DNA of 64,000 bases from Desulfacinum infernum DSM 9756 (GTDB lineage Bacteria; Desulfobacterota; Syntrophobacteria; Syntrophobacterales; DSM-9756). Below, piece by piece: positions 25,947 to 34,788 of the stretch. The stretch is taken from the NCBI RefSeq assembly GCF_900129305.1, contig NZ_FQVB01000022.1, positions 16,631 to 80,630 on the forward strand, given 5' to 3'. The notes under the pieces were generated by a model, which was given only the letters and a program-made list of their open reading frames with translations, made no database searches and was not told the DNA's origin. The stretch's first letter is position 1; the number at the start of each line of letters is the position of its first letter. The position numbers and the translations under genes are program-made.

Positions 25947-27722
25947 CTATTCCTCTTTGAGTCTTTGAATTTCCTTGTGGTAGGCCTCCATCAGTTCCTC
26001 CAGGCGCAGCATGCCCACCACCCCCACCTGGGGATCCTCGATGGGGATCTGGCCGTAGCCCGAGCGCAGGAATTTGATGAGCGCCTCGTAGAGGCTGTCT
26101 TCCACGTTCACGCTGACGGGCGGCGAGGCCAATTCCCCGACCACCAACAGTTCCGCCAGGGATTCCTCGAACAGAATGGATCGCAGATCGGGAAGCGAAA
26201 GAATGCCCTTGAGGCGGAACGACTCGTCCACCACGGGGAAGAAGGATTCCCGGGTGTGGACCATGAGCCGCTTGAGATCGGCGAAGGTCATGTCCTGCGG
26301 CAGGCTGGTGACCGGGGCCTGTCGTTGGTAGATGTCGTTGACCTTGAGGGCCTGGAGCACGTTGATGACCGCGTCGGCCCGGTGGGCCGGGGAATGGAAC
26401 TTGTTGAGCACCTGCTTTTCGTACAGGGCCCATCCCTGGGAGAGGAGCACGGCGATGACGGAGCTGAACATGAGAGGCGCCACCAGCCCGTAGCCGCCGG
26501 TCATCTCGCAGACCATGAGGAGCGCTCCGATGGGGGCCTTGGCCACGCCGGCAAAGAAGGCCCCCATGCCCACCAGGGCGAAGGCCCCGGGGTTGGTCAC
26601 CAGGTGGGGATAGTACTGGTGGGAAAGCTGGCCCACCATCCCTCCCAGCATGGCCCCGATGAAAAGCGACGGGCCGAACACCCCGCCGCTTCCCCCCGAG
26701 GAGATGGTAAAAGAAGTGGCGAAGATCTTCAGGATCGCCAGGGTCAGCATGAGGGTCACCGGCAGTTGGCCCAGCAGCGCCTTCTGGATGGTTCCGTACC
26801 CGCCGCTCAGTACCTCCGGGCGCCACAGGCCCACCAGCCCCACCAGGAGGCCTCCCAAGGCGGGAATGAGGGCCTTTTTCAGCGGAAGACGGCGGAAGAA
26901 ATAGTCCCGCATTCCGTAGAAGATCTTCACATAGGCAAACCCGAAAGGAACGCAGACCAGGCCCAGAGCGGCATAGAAGAGAAGTTCCACGGGCTGCACG
27001 AACGAAATGTGCGGGGTCTCGAAGATGGGCTGATGGCCGAAGATGCTGGTGAAGATCGCGTTGGCCACCACGGACGACATGATGCACAGGATGATGCCCT
27101 CGGTTTCGAAATCCTCCCGGTAGAGCACCTCGATGGCGGTGAGCGCGCCTCCCAGGGGGGCTCGGAAGATGGCCCCCAGACCCGCGGCGCAGCCCGCAAG
27201 AAGCATGAGGCGCCGTTCCCGAACGGTCATGTTGAGCGTTCGGGCCACCCAGGATCCGAAGCCCGCTCCGATCTGGGCGATGGGTCCCTCCCGGCCCGCG
27301 CTGCCGCCGGTGGAAAGGGTGATGATGGAGGCCAGGCTCTTGATGTAGGGAACCCGTGTTCGGATGATGCCTTGCTTGTTGTGGAAGGCGTCGATGAGAG
27401 CGTCCGTGCCGTGCCCTTCGGCTTCCGGGGCCCACGTGTAGACGATGAAGCCCGAAAGGAGCCCCCCGAGGATGGGCAAGAGAAAGAGAACCCAGCGGCG
27501 AAATTCGGCGGTGGGCTCCAGGTGAACCAGGTGTTCGCCCGCCGGCTTGGCCACGGGGTATCCGGCCAGGTATTCCAGGCAGAAGTACTTGCCCCATTCC
27601 AGCAAAACGAAGAAGGCGCAGGCGCCCAGCCCGCTCACCACGCCGATGATCAGGCTGTAGACCACCCACCGGAGGGTTTTGTGCCGGTCCAGTACATCCC
27701 GAATAATGGAGGCTCGAATCAC
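25947..27722 (-). CDS. ClC-family chloride channel/antiporter with two CBS domains
   Basis: A homodimeric anion channel or Cl-/H+ exchanger. The 591-residue protein has a ClC membrane domain at about 15-440. The first selectivity loop is GHGTDA in place of GSGIP. GREGP (143-147) keeps the gating Glu145, and GGVFGPSLF supplies the third loop. A CBS pair (about 465-590) may sense adenine nucleotides. The start is a GTG at 27722 with GGGGAAAGCGG upstream. It is 59 bases from the RNase G gene. Transport mode cannot be decided by eye. Confidence 0.9.
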   Translation of the reverse strand: MIRASIIRDVLDRHKTLRWVVYSLIIGVVSGLGACAFFVLLEWGKYFCLEYLAGYPVAKPAGEHLVHLEPTAEFRRWVLFLLPILGGLLSGFIVYTWAPEAEGHGTDALIDAFHNKQGIIRTRVPYIKSLASIITLSTGGSAGREGPIAQIGAGFGSWVARTLNMTVRERRLMLLAGCAAGLGAIFRAPLGGALTAIEVLYREDFETEGIILCIMSSVVANAIFTSIFGHQPIFETPHISFVQPVELLFYAALGLVCVPFGFAYVKIFYGMRDYFFRRLPLKKALIPALGGLLVGLVGLWRPEVLSGGYGTIQKALLGQLPVTLMLTLAILKIFATSFTISSGGSGGVFGPSLFIGAMLGGMVGQLSHQYYPHLVTNPGAFALVGMGAFFAGVAKAPIGALLMVCEMTGGYGLVAPLMFSSVIAVLLSQGWALYEKQVLNKFHSPAHRADAVINVLQALKVNDIYQRQAPVTSLPQDMTFADLKRLMVHTRESFFPVVDESFRLKGILSLPDLRSILFEESLAELLVVGELASPPVSVNVEDSLYEALIKFLRSGYGQIPIEDPQVGVVGMLRLEELMEAYHKEIQRLKEE

Positions 27723-27781
27723 CAGTCGTCCGCTTTCCCCGCCGATCTCAGCGCTTTCGTTGATAACAGGTCCCTGACGGT

Positions 27782-29338
27782 TCAGCTCTCCAAAGGAGCG
27801 ATCTCGTACTGTTCCAGGTGGAAATGGCGCTCGCCCTGCACCTGAAAACAGGCGTGGAGTTTCTCTTCCAGCCGCTCCAGGGCCGCGCGCTCCTCATCCA
27901 GCAGCCGTGCCGCCACCTGAGGATGGACAAGGATCAGCACATTGCGTCCGAAGAGCTCCCGCTGATCCCGCTGCAGTTCCCGCAGGATCTCGTAGCACAA
28001 GGTTTGGGTGGACTTGAGGTGCCCTTCCCCTTCGCAGTAAAAGCACGGCTCGCACAGAACGCGCCCGATGCTTTCCTTCGTTCTTTTCCGGGTCATCTCG
28101 ATGAGACCCAGCTCCGACATGCGCAAGATGTTGGTCTTGCTCTTGTCCTTCTTCACCGCCTCCTTGAGGGCATTGAAGACCTTCTCCCGGTTCGCTTCCT
28201 TTTCCATGTCGATGAAATCGATGATGATGATGCCCCCGATGTTCCGGAGCCTGAGCTGACAGGCGATTTCCTTGACCGCCTCCAGGTTCGTCTTGAGGAT
28301 GGTCTCCTCCAGGTTGCGCTTTCCCACGTAGCGGCCCGTGTTCACGTCGATGGCCGTGAGAGCCTCGGTGGCTTCGATGATGATGTAGCCCCCGGACTTG
28401 AGCCACACCTTCTTGCTCAGAGCCCGCTGCACCTCCATTTCGATGCCGTAGGCGTCGAAGATGGGTTCCGTGCCGTCGTAGAGTTCCACGGCGCTCTTGA
28501 GCGAAGGCAGGAAGGTTTCCGTGAATTGCAGGATCTTTCGGTATTCCGCTTCGTTGTCGATGACGAGGCGATCCACTTCCTTGGTGAAGAGGTCCCGCAC
28601 GGCGCGCAGGGTGATGTCCAGATCCCGGTAGACCAGGGAAGGGGCGGAGGCGGATTCCGCCCGGCGCTGGATGTTTTGCCAGAGTTTGAGGAGGAACTCC
28701 ATTTCCGCCTGGATCTTTTCCAGCTCCTCGCCTTCGGCGGCCGTACGAACGATGAAGCCGCAATGGGCCGGCTTGATGGCGAGCACCAGGTCCCTAAGGC
28801 GCTTTCGCTCCTTCTCGTCCTCGATTCGACGGGAGACGCCCACGTGGTCCATGAGGGGCATGAGCACCAGGTTCCGCCCGGGCAGGGTCACATGGGTGGT
28901 GATGCGGGCGCCCTTGTTCCCCAGCGGTTCCTTGGCCACCTGCACCAGGATTTCCTGTCCCTCCTGCAGCCGGTCCTCGATGGGGACATCCGCGAAGTGC
29001 CGACCGTTGGCGGGCCGGTCCGTTTCCCGGACCTCGGCCAAGGCGTCCGGTCCCTCTCCGCCGTTCATGTCCTGCTCTTCCGCCTGGAAGATCTGCTCCA
29101 TTTCCAGCAGCGGATGATGGACGTCGCTCACGTAAAGAAAGGCCGCCTTTTCCAGGCCGATGTCCACGAAGGCGGCCTGCATGCCCGGAAGGACTCGAAC
29201 GACCCGGCCCTTGTAGATGTTTCCGGCGATCCCCAGATCGGATGCCCGTTCGATATAGAGTTCGGCCACCTGGCCGTTTTCCACCAGGGCCACCCGGGTT
29301 TCGTAGAAGTCGGCGTTGATGATCAGCTCAGCAGCCAT
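27782..29338 (-). CDS. rng: Ribonuclease G (Rne/Rng family)
   Basis: An endoribonuclease for rRNA 5'-end maturation and mRNA decay. The 518-residue protein has an S1-like domain (about 35-130), carrying an acidic insertion (EEQDMNGGEGPD), then the RNase H-like and DNase I-like core. Catalytic Asp residues are in TAIDVNTG and IIIIDFIDM. The Zn-link motif CEPCFYCEGEG joins subunits. It lacks the long C-terminal scaffold of RNase E. Its ATG is three bases after the stop of the upstream radical-SAM gene, so the two are coupled. Confidence 0.94.
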   Translation of the reverse strand: MAAELIINADFYETRVALVENGQVAELYIERASDLGIAGNIYKGRVVRVLPGMQAAFVDIGLEKAAFLYVSDVHHPLLEMEQIFQAEEQDMNGGEGPDALAEVRETDRPANGRHFADVPIEDRLQEGQEILVQVAKEPLGNKGARITTHVTLPGRNLVLMPLMDHVGVSRRIEDEKERKRLRDLVLAIKPAHCGFIVRTAAEGEELEKIQAEMEFLLKLWQNIQRRAESASAPSLVYRDLDITLRAVRDLFTKEVDRLVIDNEAEYRKILQFTETFLPSLKSAVELYDGTEPIFDAYGIEMEVQRALSKKVWLKSGGYIIIEATEALTAIDVNTGRYVGKRNLEETILKTNLEAVKEIACQLRLRNIGGIIIIDFIDMEKEANREKVFNALKEAVKKDKSKTNILRMSELGLIEMTRKRTKESIGRVLCEPCFYCEGEGHLKSTQTLCYEILRELQRDQRELFGRNVLILVHPQVAARLLDEERAALERLEEKLHACFQVQGERHFHLEQYEIAPLES

Positions 29339-29341
29339 GGT

Positions 29342-31858
29342 CTAGGACTCCAGCGGATCTGCGGACAATTTGCAAACGCGAGCCGTGTCGGAAATGGGCT
29401 CGGAATCCGCCATCAGTTGCTCCAAAACCGCTTGCGGCCGGAAATGCCACCCCGGCCGGTCCACCAGTCGCATCAGGACGGCCGACGGGTTCACGCGTTC
29501 CAGGCTTTGCACCACCTCGTCCAGGGGCGCCTCCACCTGCCCCCGCTTCGTCTTCTTGACCAGGCGCAGCCGGGGGCGGATACGCCAAATTGCCATGATA
29601 CAGTCCACTTGGGAGGGGGTCAAATGGGAAACTCGATACGTGATCAGCCGCTCCCGGGGGGGGTGCTTTCCCGGCTGCGCCTCCAAGACATCCAAAACCT
29701 GCAGGCCTTCGGGAAGCTCCCTGTTCAGAGCCTCTCGTATGTGATCCGAAGACAGGGCCCTTTCCAGTTGCAGGGTCCCTTCCTCCGCCTGGCTTTCCAT
29801 GCCCAGCGGCAGGGCTTCCGAAAAGGAGACCTTGGGATGGGGGTGGAATCCCCGGCTGAAAACCACGGGAAGGCGGGATCGCCGGATCGCCCGTTCAAAG
29901 AGTCTTCCCACCTCCAGTTGGCCCAGGAATCGGGCGGGACCGCGCTTGGCGTAGCGGAAGCGGTAGGTGCGCAGCGCCTGCGGGCCAGGGGCGCTGGAAG
30001 CTCCTTCCGGCGGATTCAGGGCCGGCTCCTCCCGGTGGAGCCGAGGCTCCACCACCTTGTGATCGCACACCCCGCAGCGGCTGCATCGCTCCCAACGGCA
30101 ATCGCCCGTGGGTTCTTCGGCCCGGGCCTTCTCGTATTCCTTCCAGAGAAAGGCCTTGTCCAGGCCCGCGCTCAAGTGGTCCCAGGGCAGCACGTCGTTT
30201 TCTTCGAAGGCCCGCTGGGCCCAGCGGGATGGATCGATACCGGCCCTTCGGAAGGCTTCCTCCCAGACTTCCATACGCAGCCACTCCCCCCAGCCGTCGA
30301 AGCGGGCTCCTCGGTGCCAGGCATCTTGGATCACATGGGCCAGGCGCCGGTCTCCCCGGGCGAAGACCGCTTCCAGGAAGCTTTGATCCGGGTCATGCCA
30401 CTTGAGGCGCACTCCCGGTTTCTTGAGGCGCTCCTTGAGGTAGGCCAGACGCTCCCGGATCTCTTCCCGGGGGATCTGGCCCACCCACTGGAAGGGCGTC
30501 ATGGGCTTGGGCACGAAGGTGGAAACAGACACATTGACCTTGGCTTTCCGGGCCTTGCCCGCCTTCCAAACCTCCAGGGAAAGATCCGCCAGGGCGTCCA
30601 GATCCTCCCGCGTCTCGGTGGGAAGCCCCATCATGAAGTAGAGCTTCATGAGATTCCAGCCCAGGTGGTAGGCATCGCGGGCGGTGGTGATCAGGTCGGC
30701 GTCGGAGATGTTCTTGTTGATCACCCGCCGGAGCCTTTCGCTGCCCGCTTCCGGCGCCACGGTGAACCCGGTCTTTCTCACCTTCCGGATCTGCTCCATG
30801 AGCTCCTGGGTGAGGGTGCCCACGCGCATGGACGGAAGGGAGACGGCCACCTTCCGGGAGGCCACCGCCTCCATGAGGGCTCTCAGCAGAGGGGCGACCT
30901 GGCAGTAGTCTCCCGTGCTCAGGGAAAGCAGGGAGATCTCTTCGAAGCCGGAGGTGTCGATGGCCGTAAGGGCCTTATGAAAGACTTCTTTCGGATCCCT
31001 TTCCCGGACCGGGCGGTAGATGTAGCCCGCCTGGCAGAAGCGGCATCCCCGTGTGCATCCCCGGGCGATTTCCAGCCCCAGCCGGTTGTGGACGATATCC
31101 ACCAGGGGAACCAGGGGGTGGCTGGGAAGGGGGGAGACCCGGTCCAGGTCGGTGACCAACCGTTTTCGCACGTTGGGGTAGTCGGCATAGCGGGGCTCCA
31201 CGGCCCGGAGGCGCCCCGAGGCGTCGTAGCGGGGTGTGAAGAAGGCCGGCACATAGACCCCCGGTACTTTCCGAGCGGCTTCCAGGAATTCGGAGCGGGG
31301 AGCCCCGGCCTCTTTCCAAAGCCGCAACAATTCCACCAGTTCCTTCAGGGCCTCTTCGGCTTCACCCAGGACCACCAGATCCAAAAACGGCGCCAGCGGC
31401 TCCGGATTGAAGGCGCACGGGCCCCCGGCGATCACGAAGGGATCCCCGTCCCCCCTCTCGGCGCTTCTGAGCGGGATGCCGCTCAGGTCCAGCATGGTCA
31501 GTACGTTGGTGTAACTCAGCTCGTACTGGAGGCTGAAGCCCACCAGGTCGAACCGGTTCAGCGGACGGCGGGATTCCAGGCCGTAGAGGGGCGTCCGGGT
31601 TTCCCGGAGCCTCTTCTCGAAGTCGGGCCAGGGGGTGTAGGCCCGGTCGGCCATCACCCCTTCCATGGCGTTCAGAAGGTAATAGAGGATGCGCAGACCC
31701 AGGTGGCTCATGCCCACTTCGTAGACATCCGGAAAGGCCAGGGCGATGCGGACCTGGGCGGCGTCGAAACGTTTAAGCCGGGCATGGATTTCCCCGCCCG
31801 TGTAGCGGGCCGGCCGCTCGATGTTGTGGAGAAGATCGTCCAGATCGATACTCTTCAT
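29342..31858 (-). CDS. B12-binding-type radical SAM protein fused to a DUF2344 domain
   Basis: An 838-residue fusion. The N-terminal half matches the TIGR03960 radical-SAM family: a Rossmann-like region (about 35-200), then the cluster motif with Cys268, Cys272 and Cys275 (CTRGCRFC). A linker has paired cysteines (RCSRCGVC). The C-terminal 200 residues are a DUF2344/TIGR03936 domain (RFRYAKRGPARFLGQLE). The function is unknown; frequent linkage to RNase E/G and ribosomal protein genes suggests RNA or ribosome modification, which is inference. GGGAG precedes the ATG. Confidence 0.9.
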   Translation of the reverse strand: MKSIDLDDLLHNIERPARYTGGEIHARLKRFDAAQVRIALAFPDVYEVGMSHLGLRILYYLLNAMEGVMADRAYTPWPDFEKRLRETRTPLYGLESRRPLNRFDLVGFSLQYELSYTNVLTMLDLSGIPLRSAERGDGDPFVIAGGPCAFNPEPLAPFLDLVVLGEAEEALKELVELLRLWKEAGAPRSEFLEAARKVPGVYVPAFFTPRYDASGRLRAVEPRYADYPNVRKRLVTDLDRVSPLPSHPLVPLVDIVHNRLGLEIARGCTRGCRFCQAGYIYRPVRERDPKEVFHKALTAIDTSGFEEISLLSLSTGDYCQVAPLLRALMEAVASRKVAVSLPSMRVGTLTQELMEQIRKVRKTGFTVAPEAGSERLRRVINKNISDADLITTARDAYHLGWNLMKLYFMMGLPTETREDLDALADLSLEVWKAGKARKAKVNVSVSTFVPKPMTPFQWVGQIPREEIRERLAYLKERLKKPGVRLKWHDPDQSFLEAVFARGDRRLAHVIQDAWHRGARFDGWGEWLRMEVWEEAFRRAGIDPSRWAQRAFEENDVLPWDHLSAGLDKAFLWKEYEKARAEEPTGDCRWERCSRCGVCDHKVVEPRLHREEPALNPPEGASSAPGPQALRTYRFRYAKRGPARFLGQLEVGRLFERAIRRSRLPVVFSRGFHPHPKVSFSEALPLGMESQAEEGTLQLERALSSDHIREALNRELPEGLQVLDVLEAQPGKHPPRERLITYRVSHLTPSQVDCIMAIWRIRPRLRLVKKTKRGQVEAPLDEVVQSLERVNPSAVLMRLVDRPGWHFRPQAVLEQLMADSEPISDTARVCKLSADPLES

Positions 31859-31925
31859 GGAATCTCCCGTGGGCCGGGCCTCATGGCCGCGTCGGCCCGT
31901 TTTTCGGACCGGATAAAAGCATTTG

Positions 31926-31955
31926 TATATACGGGAGGCTTGCGAGGAGGGTCAA
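31926..31955 (-). promoter_or_regulatory. Candidate promoter of the radical SAM-rng-clc-hemL run
   Basis: Minus strand: TTGACC (31950-31955), 18-base spacer, TATATA (31926-31931), about 68 bases before the ATG at 31858. Confidence 0.5.
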
Positions 31956-32152
31956 CCCCAAAGGCCTGCCTGGGAAGCCGTTTTCCGGGCACTTTGTCCT
32001 TGCAATCGCCCGGGCGGCGTGCTAAGGGATACGTGAAATTTTTATCACTTTCAGGCCCTCGCAAAGGATGTCCCGCGGTCCGTGGACGTCTTTCTATTTG
32101 TGAGCGACACGGTGCTAGGAAGCCATTTAAGGGAAGAGAAGGAGGACGGACG

Positions 32153-32473
32153 ATGAAAGTGTTTCTGGGCGGGATTGCCGCAGCGTTTTTGGGGATTATC
32201 GGAATCTTCATCTGGTTTAAACCGTTCCTGCACCTGCTGGCGGGTGCTGTGCCGTTGATGCTGCTTCTGGGCGGCGCCATGGCGGCCTATCTGGGTTACG
32301 ACGAAGTGAAGGATCAGCTTCCTTTCGGCAAGAAGAAAGAGGAAGAGGAAGCGGCTCCCGCCGCGGCTTCCGAGGATGTTTCCAAGTACAAGGAAGAGGC
32401 CGAGAAGTACAAGCAGGAAGTGGAAAAGCTCAAGGCAGAGCTGGAGAAGGCCAAGGGCGAAGCGGCCAGCTGA
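32153..32473 (+). CDS. Small membrane-anchored coiled-coil protein, unknown function
   Basis: A 106-residue protein with two hydrophobic helices (about 4-22 and 27-48), a short basic/acidic patch (KKKEEEE), an Ala/Pro linker, and a Lys/Glu-rich C-terminal coiled coil (about 72-103). I do not recognise a family. GGAGGACGG lies just before the ATG and a strong terminator follows, so it is a monocistronic gene. It stands alone between divergent and convergent neighbours. Confidence 0.8.
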   Translation: MKVFLGGIAAAFLGIIGIFIWFKPFLHLLAGAVPLMLLLGGAMAAYLGYDEVKDQLPFGKKKEEEEAAPAAASEDVSKYKEEAEKYKQEVEKLKAELEKAKGEAAS

Positions 32474-32505
32474 TCCCGGCCCCTGTCGCTTCAAGAGACG
32501 AAAGA

Positions 32506-32532
32506 GCCTCCCGATTCCGGGAGGCTTTTTTT
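32506..32532 (+). terminator. Rho-independent terminator after the small membrane protein
   Basis: GCCTCCCG-attc-CGGGAGGC hairpin followed by seven T residues, 33 bases after the stop codon. Confidence 0.92.
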
Positions 32533-32793
32533 GTGTGTGCGGCTCGCGGTTTCAGCCGTGCGAAGCGTGTCCCCGGCTTGAACGGGAAGCAGGGATCCAG
32601 GCTTACCTGTGACTTGTGGGGTCCCGCTTGCGCGGGAGTGACGGTTTGTAAACTTCTCGGGCCGGTTTCTGGAAAGTTGGGTAGCGATGGTGCCTTTCCG
32701 CGGGGCTGCAAGCCCCGCGGCTACGAAGAGGCCGGAAACCAAGGATCATGGCGCCATGCCCGCCACCCCGCTTGGAGGAAAGGGCGGCACGGC
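32533..32793. repeat. Intergenic region with two palindromic repeat units
   Basis: With the terminator this fills 320 gene-free bases. A unit GTCCCGCTTGCGCGGGAGTG at about 32619-32638 resembles the palindrome inside the element at 5666-5805. A second, CCGCGGGGCTGCAAGCCCCG at about 32698-32717, belongs to the same family as 5942-5960 and 46905-46925. No gene seen. Confidence 0.65.
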
Positions 32794-34476
32794 CTACAGG
32801 TCCACGGCCTTTTGCCACATGAGCAGGCTGCGGTAGCCGCCGCTCAGGTTCTTGGCCCGGAAGCCGTATTGGCGAAGCGCCCGTGCCGCCACATAGGAGC
32901 GCTGGCCCACGTAGCAGTAGACCCAGATCTCGCGATCCCGGGGCAGCTCGTTCATCCTGCGGCGGAGTTCCCCCAGGGGAATGTGGACGGCCCCTTCCAC
33001 GTGGCCCCGTTTGAATTCCAACGGCTCCCGCACATCCAGGACGCAGACGCCCTCCGGTCGCGCCGCCATCTCGGGGGCGTGGACCACCTCCACATCCCCC
33101 CGCAGGACGTTGGCGGCGATCATGCCCGCCAGGTTGACGGGATCCTTGGCCGAGCCGAATTGGGGCGAATAACACAGTTCCGCCTCCTCCAGATCAAAGA
33201 CGGTGCCCCCTTTCTGGATTGCCATGGAGATGATGTCGATCCTCTTTTCCACGCCCTCCTTGCCCACGGCCTGGGCACCGAGGATCCTGCCGTCCTTCTT
33301 GGAGAAGATGAGCTTGATGGTGATGACTTCGGCTCCGGGGTAATAGTTGGCGTGGTGGCCCGGATGTAGATAGATCTTTTCGCATTGCAGGGGGGAATCC
33401 CAGAGTCCCAGCCTTTTCAGCACCTTTTCACTGGGGCCTGTGGCGGCCAGCACCTGGTCGAAAACCCCCACCACGGCGGTCCCCTGAACGCCGCGGAACC
33501 GCACGTCCCGGCCGCAGATCACATCGGCGGCGATCCGCCCCTGGCGGTTGGCGGGGCCCGCCAGGGGCATGAGTCCCCTGCTTCCCGTCACCACGTTGTA
33601 GACCTCCACCGCATCGCCCACGGCCCAGATGTGGGGATCGCTGGTCCGCATGCGCTCATCCACCCGGATTCCGCCCATGGGCCCCAGCTCCAAACCGGCC
33701 TCCATAGCCAGCCGTACTTCCGGGCGCACCCCCACGGCCAGGATGACCACATCCGAATCCACCGTGCCGCCCGATTTCAGGTGCACGGTGAGGAGCCCGT
33801 CGTCGCTTCGACTCACCCGCGCGACTTCCTCGCCCAGCCGGATGTCCGCGCCTCGCTCCGTGAGGGCTTCGTGGATGGGAACGACCATCTCCGGGTCGGA
33901 AAGGGGCATGAGCTGGCGCTGCAGTTCCACCAGGGTCACCTGGAGGTTTCGCCGGAGGAGATTTTCCGCCATTTCCAGCCCGATGTACCCGCCTCCAATG
34001 ATCACGGCGCGGCCCGCCCGGGCCTCCTCGATCCGCTTTCGGATCTCCCGGCTGTCGGGAATGGTCCGAACGGAAAAGACCCCCGGAAGGTCCAGTCCTT
34101 CGATGGGCGGTTTGACGGGGGATGCCCCCGGTGAGAGGACCAAGGCGTCGTAGCGTTCCTCGTAATTTGTTCCGCTCCCATGATCCCGGACCGTCACGGT
34201 CTTTTCTTGCCGGTTGACGGCCACCACCTCGGAATGCAGACGCACCTGGATGTTGAAGCGGTCCCGGAACAGCTCCGGCGTGGCCACCAGGAGGCTCTGT
34301 TCCCGGCGGATCACGTCGCCCACGTAGTAGGGCAGGCCGCAATTGGCGAACGATACGAAGGGGCCGCGCTCGAACAGGATGATCTCCGCCTGCTCGTCCA
34401 TCCTTCGGGCACGTGCGGCGCAGGAAGCGCCTCCGGCCACGCCTCCCACGATCAGAATCCGCTTTCCGTTGCTCAT
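32794..34476 (-). CDS. CoA-disulfide reductase-type FAD/NAD(P)H oxidoreductase with C-terminal rhodanese
   Basis: A 560-residue cytoplasmic flavoprotein. IVGGVAGGASCAARARR begins the FAD fold. Cys46 in FANCGLPYY is the single redox cysteine of the CoA-disulfide reductase/NADH persulfide reductase group; a second Rossmann motif, VIIGGGYIGLEMAENL, binds NAD(P)H. The C-terminal rhodanese (about 460-560) has Cys521 in YCYVGQRS. Such fusions reduce CoA-persulfide or polysulfide, releasing sulfide, which fits a sulfur-metabolising anaerobe. The ATG at 34476 follows GGGAGGAAGG; an upstream 74-residue extension is rejected. Confidence 0.92.
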   Translation of the reverse strand: MSNGKRILIVGGVAGGASCAARARRMDEQAEIILFERGPFVSFANCGLPYYVGDVIRREQSLLVATPELFRDRFNIQVRLHSEVVAVNRQEKTVTVRDHGSGTNYEERYDALVLSPGASPVKPPIEGLDLPGVFSVRTIPDSREIRKRIEEARAGRAVIIGGGYIGLEMAENLLRRNLQVTLVELQRQLMPLSDPEMVVPIHEALTERGADIRLGEEVARVSRSDDGLLTVHLKSGGTVDSDVVILAVGVRPEVRLAMEAGLELGPMGGIRVDERMRTSDPHIWAVGDAVEVYNVVTGSRGLMPLAGPANRQGRIAADVICGRDVRFRGVQGTAVVGVFDQVLAATGPSEKVLKRLGLWDSPLQCEKIYLHPGHHANYYPGAEVITIKLIFSKKDGRILGAQAVGKEGVEKRIDIISMAIQKGGTVFDLEEAELCYSPQFGSAKDPVNLAGMIAANVLRGDVEVVHAPEMAARPEGVCVLDVREPLEFKRGHVEGAVHIPLGELRRRMNELPRDREIWVYCYVGQRSYVAARALRQYGFRAKNLSGGYRSLLMWQKAVDL

Positions 34477-34788
34477 GCTTTCCTTCCTCCCGGTGTCATC
34501 CATTTGTCTTTGGAGGTGCCTTTCGTCGCGTGTTCGTCTTTCCCCTCCGGTGGCTGGTCCGCTCCACACCATAGTCAAGAGCCTTCCATTGGGCAATGCC
34601 GGAGGAGCGGCGAGGGCCTCCGTCGTGACGCAGGAGTCTTGCCAACACCCGTTGCGGAATCCATAATGCGGGGAAATACCGATGGCGGCTTCTTTCACCG
34701 GGAAATCCTGGGGGCCGCCAAGTCCCCCATGACCGCGCGCAGGGGATGCGCCGGGTGATGTGCCGCACTAAAGCCGGGTGGTTCGACA
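34477..34788. promoter_or_regulatory. Divergent intergenic region with one candidate promoter
   Basis: 312 bases between the oxidoreductase (-) and tamA (+). On the minus strand TTGCCC (34591-34596) and TATGGT (34568-34573) are 17 bases apart, 92 bases before the oxidoreductase start. No clear tamA promoter and no gene seen. Confidence 0.35.

Noticed and set aside
24699..27845. A 1,048-codon plus-strand frame opposite hemL and the ClC gene
   Set aside because: No recognisable protein features; both opposite-strand genes have complete family motifs.
32030..32055. GTGA-N8-TCAC palindrome before the small membrane protein
   Set aside because: The half-sites are too far apart for the Rex pattern (N10 between GTG and CAC, not N8) and do not fit the N6 spacing of CRP/FNR sites.
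27818..32152. A very long plus-strand open frame (over 1,400 codons) antisense to rng and the radical SAM gene
   Set aside because: It is the mirror of two well-supported genes in GC-rich DNA. Only its last 106 codons (32153-32473) form a gene, with its own ribosome site and terminator.
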